From: UBA4246 sp045113695 | GTDB lineage: Bacteria > Bacillota > Clostridia > Christensenellales > Aristaeellaceae | Length of the DNA stretch: 9,347 nucleotides | Assembly: GCA_045113695.1 (NCBI GenBank) | Contig: JBGUJG010000036.1 | Span: 1 to 9,347 of the forward strand | Direction of reading: 5' to 3' | Shown here: positions 5,324 through 9,347 of the stretch, piece after piece | How positions within the stretch are numbered: the first letter of the stretch is position 1 | How the letters are laid out: the number at the start of each line of letters is the position of its first letter | The notes under the pieces: generated by a model | Seen by the model: only the letters and a program-made list of their open reading frames with translations | The model's database searches: none | What the model was told of the DNA's origin: nothing | Made by a program: the position numbers and the translations under genes

Positions 5324-8142
5324 GACCCCTCAAACTGACCGTTTCCGCTTTCGGCCCCTACGCGGGCCGGCAGGAAATCGATCTGAGCCTGCTGGGCGAT
5401 CACGGCCTATATCTGATCACCGGGGATACCGGGGCGGGAAAGACCACGATCTTTGACGCCATCACCTTCGCCCTGTACGGGGAAGCCAGCGGGCCGAACC
5501 GGGAGGCGTCCATGTTCCGCTCCAAATACGCCGGAGAAGATACGCCGACCGAGGTGGAGCTCACCTTTCTCCACCGGGGGAAGGAATACCGGGTGCGCCG
5601 CAACCCCGAATACATGCGGAAAAAAAGCCGGGGCAGCGGGGAGACCAGGCAGGCGGCGGATGCGGAGCTCATCCTGCCGGACGGACGGATCGAGACGAAG
5701 GCGGCGGCCGTCACCCGGCGCGTCACTGAAATCCTGGGCCTGAGCCGGGACCAGTTCACGCAGATCGCCATGATCGCCCAGGGGGATTTTCTCCGCCTGC
5801 TCCTGGCTGATACGAAAGACCGCCAGGCCCATTTCCGGGCCATCTTCCGCACCGGCATCTGCCAGGCTTTCCAGGAGAGCCTGAAGGCTGAGACAGCCCG
5901 CCTGAACGCCGCCCGGGAAGCGGAGAAGCTCAGCGTCATGCAGTATATCCGGGGGATCCGGTGCGGGGAAGAGGATCCGCTGGTCCCCGAAGTCCGCCGG
6001 GCGAAACAGGAGGAGATGCTGACGGAGGAGGTCCTCGCCCTGCTGGACCGGCTGACCGGGCAGGACGAACGGCGGATAGAACAGCTGGACCGGGCGGTTC
6101 AGGCGCTGGAAGAACTCATCGACCGGCTGACGGCGGAGATCTCGCAGGTAGAGGCCCTGGACAAGGTCAGGGCCGGTCTGTCGGCCGCCCGCGCGGAGCT
6201 TTCGGCGAAGCTGCCGGAGGCGGAGCGCCTGGGCCGGGCGGCGGAATCGGCCGGGGCGAAGCTGCCGGAGGCGGAAGCCGCGGACCGGCTGGCCGGCCTG
6301 CAGGAAGCGGAGCTGCCCCGCTACCGGGAGCTTGAAAGCGGCCGTTCCGCCTTACGCAAAGCTGAGGCGGACCTGAACACCCTGAAAGAAAAAGGAAGCC
6401 GCCTGGAAGACGGGCTGACCGCCCTCCGTGACAGCCTGGCGGCCCTGAGGCAGGAGTTTTCTGACCTGGCGGACGCCGGGGAAAACCGGGAACGCCTGCG
6501 GCGCGAAAAGGAGAGGCTGGAGAACCTCGGGACGGACGTTTCGGTTTTCCGGAAACAGCTGCTGGAACTGGCCGGGATGAAACAGGCTTTCTCGGCCATG
6601 CAGAAGGATTATCTGGACGCTGAGGCTTATGCCGCGGGGAAAAAGGAAACGGCGGATGAACTCCGCCGGGCTTTCAACAGCGAGCAGGCGGGGATCATGG
6701 CCAGGGAACTGAAAGACGGCATGCCCTGCCCCGTCTGCGGTTCGACGGTCCATCCGCACAAGGCGCAGGCAGCGGAGGGCGCCCCTTCGGAAACCCGGGT
6801 CAAACAGGCTGAAAAAGAGGCCCGGGACGCCCAGGAAGCGGCCAACGCGCACAGCCGGAAGGCCGCACAGGAACGCGGCCGGATCCTGGCGGCGGAAGAG
6901 ACCCTCCGGGAGAAAGCGCGCCTCCTAAAGGAGAAGCTGCCGGAGACGGCGCTGCCCGGCCTGGCGGATGCCTTCCCGGACGGGGCGGATCCTGACGCCC
7001 TGCGGGAAGGCGAGCGGCGGCTCAGACGCCTTTCTTCCGTTCTGGACGGGCAGGCGGCTGCACTGGAAAAACAGATGAGTGCGGAGTTCAACCGGATGCG
7101 CCGCCGGGAAAGCCTGGAAAAGCTGATCCCCCGGCAGGAGCGGCAGCAGCTGGATACGGAAAAAGAACTGGCGGACCTCCGCCTTCAGGCCGCGGCGGGG
7201 GAAACCGCCCTGGCGGCCCGGAAGCAGCAGCTTACCGAACTGGCCGGAAGGCTGTCCTTCCCGGACCTTACGCAGGCGGAAGACCATGTCAGAAAGCTGA
7301 AGGAAGCGTCCGGCCGGATCCGGAGCGCGGCGGAAACCGCGGACAGGCTGTATCAGGATATACAGCGGGAGATCGCCGGGCTGAAGGGGCGGATCGGCCA
7401 GTCTGAAAAGCTCCTGGAAAACGCGCCCGAAACGGATATTGCCGGAAAACGGACAGAACGGGACACCCGCCTGGCGGAAAAAAAACGCCTGCTGGATAAA
7501 AAGCAGCAGGCAGGCTTCAGGCTTTCTGCGAACCGGTCGGCCCGGGAAGGCATTGCCGATTCGGCGGAGCGGATGACGGCGCTGGAAGAAAAGCTTCAGT
7601 CCGTCAGCGCCCTCTCCAATACGGCCAACGGGTCGCTCCGGGGAAAAGAGCGGGTAACCTTTGAGACTTATGTCCAGATGACGTATTTCGACCGCATCCT
7701 GCGCCGGGCGAACGTGCACCTGATGCGGATGAGCGGCGGGCAGTACGACTTAAAGCGCCGGGCGTCCGCGGACGACCTGCGCAGCCAGAGCGGCCTGGAC
7801 TTGGACGTGATCGACCATTACAACGGCAGCGTCCGCAGCGTCAGGACCCTGTCCGGCGGCGAGTCCTTTATCGCCTCCCTTTCTCTGGCCCTGGGCCTGT
7901 CGGAGGAGATCCAGGCGAGCGCCGGCGGCATCCGGCTGGATTCGATGTTTGTGGACGAGGGCTTCGGTTCCCTGGACGAGGATACGCTGGGCCAGGCCAT
8001 GCGCGCCCTCAAAAGCCTGGCCGAGGGCGACCGCCTGATCGGCATCATTTCCCACGTCGCCGAGCTCCGCCGCCAGATCGACCGCCAGGTTGTCGTCCGG
8101 AAGGAGAAGAGCGGGGGAAGCAGCGTGAAAATCGTTTTGTGA
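5320..8142 (+). CDS. sbcC: SbcC, SMC-like ATPase subunit of the SbcCD complex
   Basis: SbcC is the Rad50-type ATPase that clamps DNA and controls the SbcD nuclease. The head motifs are intact: Walker A GDTGAGKTT (35-43), Q-loop Q154 in MIAQGDF, ABC signature LSGGES (844-849), Walker B MFVDE (876-880) with D-loop SLD (884-886), and the switch histidine H912 in IISHV. Two long Arg/Glu/Ala/Leu-rich coiled-coil arms (about 190-465 and 480-780) flank the zinc hook CPVC (C470, C473), through which two molecules join. At 940 residues it is shorter than E. coli SbcC (about 1050), so the arms are somewhat short; this looks natural, as no frame break is visible. AAGGAGG (5306-5312) lies inside the end of sbcD and the genes overlap by four bases. 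No T-rich terminator follows; the folded repeat at 8181 may serve instead. Confidence 0.97.
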   Translation: MRPLKLTVSAFGPYAGRQEIDLSLLGDHGLYLITGDTGAGKTTIFDAITFALYGEASGPNREASMFRSKYAGEDTPTEVELTFLHRGKEYRVRRNPEYMRKKSRGSGETRQAADAELILPDGRIETKAAAVTRRVTEILGLSRDQFTQIAMIAQGDFLRLLLADTKDRQAHFRAIFRTGICQAFQESLKAETARLNAAREAEKLSVMQYIRGIRCGEEDPLVPEVRRAKQEEMLTEEVLALLDRLTGQDERRIEQLDRAVQALEELIDRLTAEISQVEALDKVRAGLSAARAELSAKLPEAERLGRAAESAGAKLPEAEAADRLAGLQEAELPRYRELESGRSALRKAEADLNTLKEKGSRLEDGLTALRDSLAALRQEFSDLADAGENRERLRREKERLENLGTDVSVFRKQLLELAGMKQAFSAMQKDYLDAEAYAAGKKETADELRRAFNSEQAGIMARELKDGMPCPVCGSTVHPHKAQAAEGAPSETRVKQAEKEARDAQEAANAHSRKAAQERGRILAAEETLREKARLLKEKLPETALPGLADAFPDGADPDALREGERRLRRLSSVLDGQAAALEKQMSAEFNRMRRRESLEKLIPRQERQQLDTEKELADLRLQAAAGETALAARKQQLTELAGRLSFPDLTQAEDHVRKLKEASGRIRSAAETADRLYQDIQREIAGLKGRIGQSEKLLENAPETDIAGKRTERDTRLAEKKRLLDKKQQAGFRLSANRSAREGIADSAERMTALEEKLQSVSALSNTANGSLRGKERVTFETYVQMTYFDRILRRANVHLMRMSGGQYDLKRRASADDLRSQSGLDLDVIDHYNGSVRSVRTLSGGESFIASLSLALGLSEEIQASAGGIRLDSMFVDEGFGSLDEDTLGQAMRALKSLAEGDRLIGIISHVAELRRQIDRQVVVRKEKSGGSSVKIVL

Positions 8143-8180
8143 CGCAGTTGATATCAGGGATCAGGCAGCAGGCTATGATT

Positions 8181-8286
8181 AGTGAGGAGTTAGGAGTGAG
8201 GAGTGAGGAGTTGAAATTGGTCACGTTGATGACTGTTAACTCCTCACTGAGCGACCGCAGGGAGCGGTCACTCCTAACTCCTCACT
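8181..8286. repeat. Intergenic inverted repeat built of GTGAGGAGT units (three-way junction)
   Basis: The left arm is a run of near-tandem units (GTGAGGAGT, TAGGAGTGAG). Bases 8181-8199 are a perfect 19-base inverted match to 8268-8286. Bases 8202-8212 match 8238-8248 over 11 bases. A side hairpin GACCGC/GCGGTC (8253-8269) lies between the inner and outer right arms, sharing two bases with the outer stem, so the fold would be a three-way junction around a 25-base apical loop. The right arm equals the left with the hairpin inserted. There is no transposase gene and no clear target-site duplication. The form suggests a dispersed non-coding repeat (MITE- or REP-like), resembling the short tandem repeats known from cyanobacteria, but this is inference. 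It fills most of the 193-base gap between sbcC and the next gene and could affect transcript ends. Confidence 0.75.
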
Positions 8287-8335
8287 CAATGAACTCCTCC
8301 CCCCTCCTGCCTGACCGAAAGAAAGGAGTCAGATC

Positions 8336-9343
8336 ATGAAATCCAGGCTTGGAATCCTCCTGCTGGCCGCTCTGTTTTTGTGCACGGCCTGCACCGCGGC
8401 GGAGACGGTCTATACCGTTTCGTCCGTGACGGACGCGGAAGCATCCGTGAGCGCCTATGCCCGCTTCCGGGAAGCGGGGGAGCTGTCCGTTCTGATCCCG
8501 GGGCTCCGGGAAGACTTTGTCCCACAGGGCATCACCTATCTGCCGCAAGAGGATGCTTTCCTGTTTGCCGGCTACAGCGGCGGGAAGGACAGCAGCGCCC
8601 TGCTGGAGGTCAGCCGGCAGACCGGGGAACTGGTCCGGCAGGTGAAGCTGAACAACCTGGACGGGAGCGCGTATACCGGCCACGCCGGCGGGGTCTGCGC
8701 GACGGAGACGGACATTTACGTGTCCAACGCGAAAAAGCTGTTCCGGATCCCGCTGGCAGCCTACAGGGCCCTTCCCGCGCAGGCTGTCTGCCAATTTGAG
8801 GAAGAGATCCCGGTGCCCGTCAACGCCTCCTACTGCAGCTATGCGGACGGCGTCCTCTGGGTGGGCGAGTTCCAGTACGGCGGCGATTACCCGACCGACG
8901 CCTCCCACCGCGTCAGCACGAAGGACGGCCTGCAGCGGGCGTGGAACTGCGGATACCGGATGGACGGAAATCAGGATTTCTCCGCCCCGGATTACATCCT
9001 TTCGATCACCGAGCGCATCCAGGGGATGACCGTGCTGAACGGAAAGATTTACCTGAGCCAGTCCTACGGGCGCAGGAACGATTCGGTGATCTACCGGTAC
9101 GGGGACGTGCTTTCTTTCCCTGCGGCGCAGACCGTTTCGCTGAACGGCCGGGACGTTCCCCTCTGGATCCTGGACAGCACCGTCCGGGAGGACGCCCTCC
9201 TGTGCCCGCCGATGACCGAATGCCTGTGTGCGGCGGGCGGGGAAATCTATGTGGTGTTTGAATCTGCGGCAAAAACCTACATGAACCCGGCCAAGCCCTC
9301 CGTTCATCCTATGGACCGGGTCTGCAAACTGACAGAATTCTGA
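8336..9343 (+). CDS. Exported protein of unknown function, probable beta-propeller
   Basis: This 335-residue protein begins with a signal sequence (residues 1 to about 18-22). LCTAC places a candidate lipidated Cys at 19, but position -3 is Cys instead of the usual Leu, so lipoprotein status is uncertain; cleavage by signal peptidase I near CTAA is the alternative. The mature part shows recurring strand patterns typical of propeller blades: VPQGITYLPQEDAFLFAGY (62-80), GHAGGVCATETDIYVSN (115-131), ADGVLWVGEF (170-179), IQGMTVLNGKIYLSQSYGR (228-246) and CLCAAGGEIYVVFES (296-310). This suggests about five or six blades. No catalytic residues can be named; binding or a structural role outside the membrane is plausible. 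AAAGGAG (8322-8328) lies seven bases before the ATG. It follows sbcC by 193 bases across the repeat and is probably not functionally tied to it. The stop lies four bases from the window end, so downstream context is unseen. Confidence 0.88.
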   Translation: MKSRLGILLLAALFLCTACTAAETVYTVSSVTDAEASVSAYARFREAGELSVLIPGLREDFVPQGITYLPQEDAFLFAGYSGGKDSSALLEVSRQTGELVRQVKLNNLDGSAYTGHAGGVCATETDIYVSNAKKLFRIPLAAYRALPAQAVCQFEEEIPVPVNASYCSYADGVLWVGEFQYGGDYPTDASHRVSTKDGLQRAWNCGYRMDGNQDFSAPDYILSITERIQGMTVLNGKIYLSQSYGRRNDSVIYRYGDVLSFPAAQTVSLNGRDVPLWILDSTVREDALLCPPMTECLCAAGGEIYVVFESAAKTYMNPAKPSVHPMDRVCKLTEF

Positions 9344-9347
9344 TATC

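Noticed and set aside
8148..8179. Possible promoter TTGATA...TATGAT before the propeller gene
   Set aside because: The spacer is 20 bases, outside the workable range for a sigma-A promoter; TTGAAA at 8211 also lacks a good -10 box (TGTTAA).
8139..8339. Plus-strand 66-codon frame overlapping the sbcC stop
   Set aside because: It is encoded almost wholly by the intergenic repeat (EELGVRSEEL-like text is the translated GTGAGGAGT unit) and has no homology-like features.

Overview
The window (9347 bases, mostly GC-rich) looks like chromosome of an anaerobic Clostridia-type Firmicute, probably a gut or rumen lineage. Reasons: strong AGGAGG-type ribosome binding sites, short Lys-rich signal peptides, a BspA-like leucine-rich-repeat (LRR) protein, and an sbcDC pair in Firmicutes style. 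The placement is inferred from style; no marker gene is present. All recognised protein genes lie on the + strand.

Layout. (1) 4-462: small single-pass membrane protein, followed by a nested-hairpin terminator. (2) 589-3860: three consecutive genes for exported proteins: an 11-repeat LRR protein, a 217-residue secreted protein, and a 418-residue secreted protein carrying an internal domain duplication. They probably form one operon, closed by a strong terminator at 3893-3919. (3) 3861-4186: a 326-base stretch without a protein gene that is not empty. It has a near-consensus promoter on the minus strand (TTGACA, 17 bases, TATGAT) and, about 130 bases downstream on that strand, a GC-rich hairpin followed by five U. 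This predicts a roughly 133-nt small RNA carrying six CUCC motifs, including one copy of the anti-Shine-Dalgarno string CCUCCUUU. A second promoter points the other way into sbcD. (4) 4187-8142: sbcD and sbcC, overlapping by ATGA, encoding the Mre11/Rad50-type nuclease SbcCD; all key motifs are intact. (5) 8143-8335: an intergenic repeat built from GTGAGGAGT-like units, able to fold into a three-way junction. (6) 8336-9343: an exported, probably beta-propeller protein of unknown function.

How the parts work together. SbcCD is the only clearly assignable machine here; it trims DNA hairpins and blocked ends in the cytoplasm. The 589-3860 genes would act outside the membrane and may form a cell-surface or envelope module, but no function can be read from sequence alone. 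The two items most worth following up are the predicted minus-strand small RNA and the cruciform-forming repeat beside the genes of a hairpin nuclease. No tRNA, rRNA, CRISPR array, insertion sequence or transposase gene was seen.
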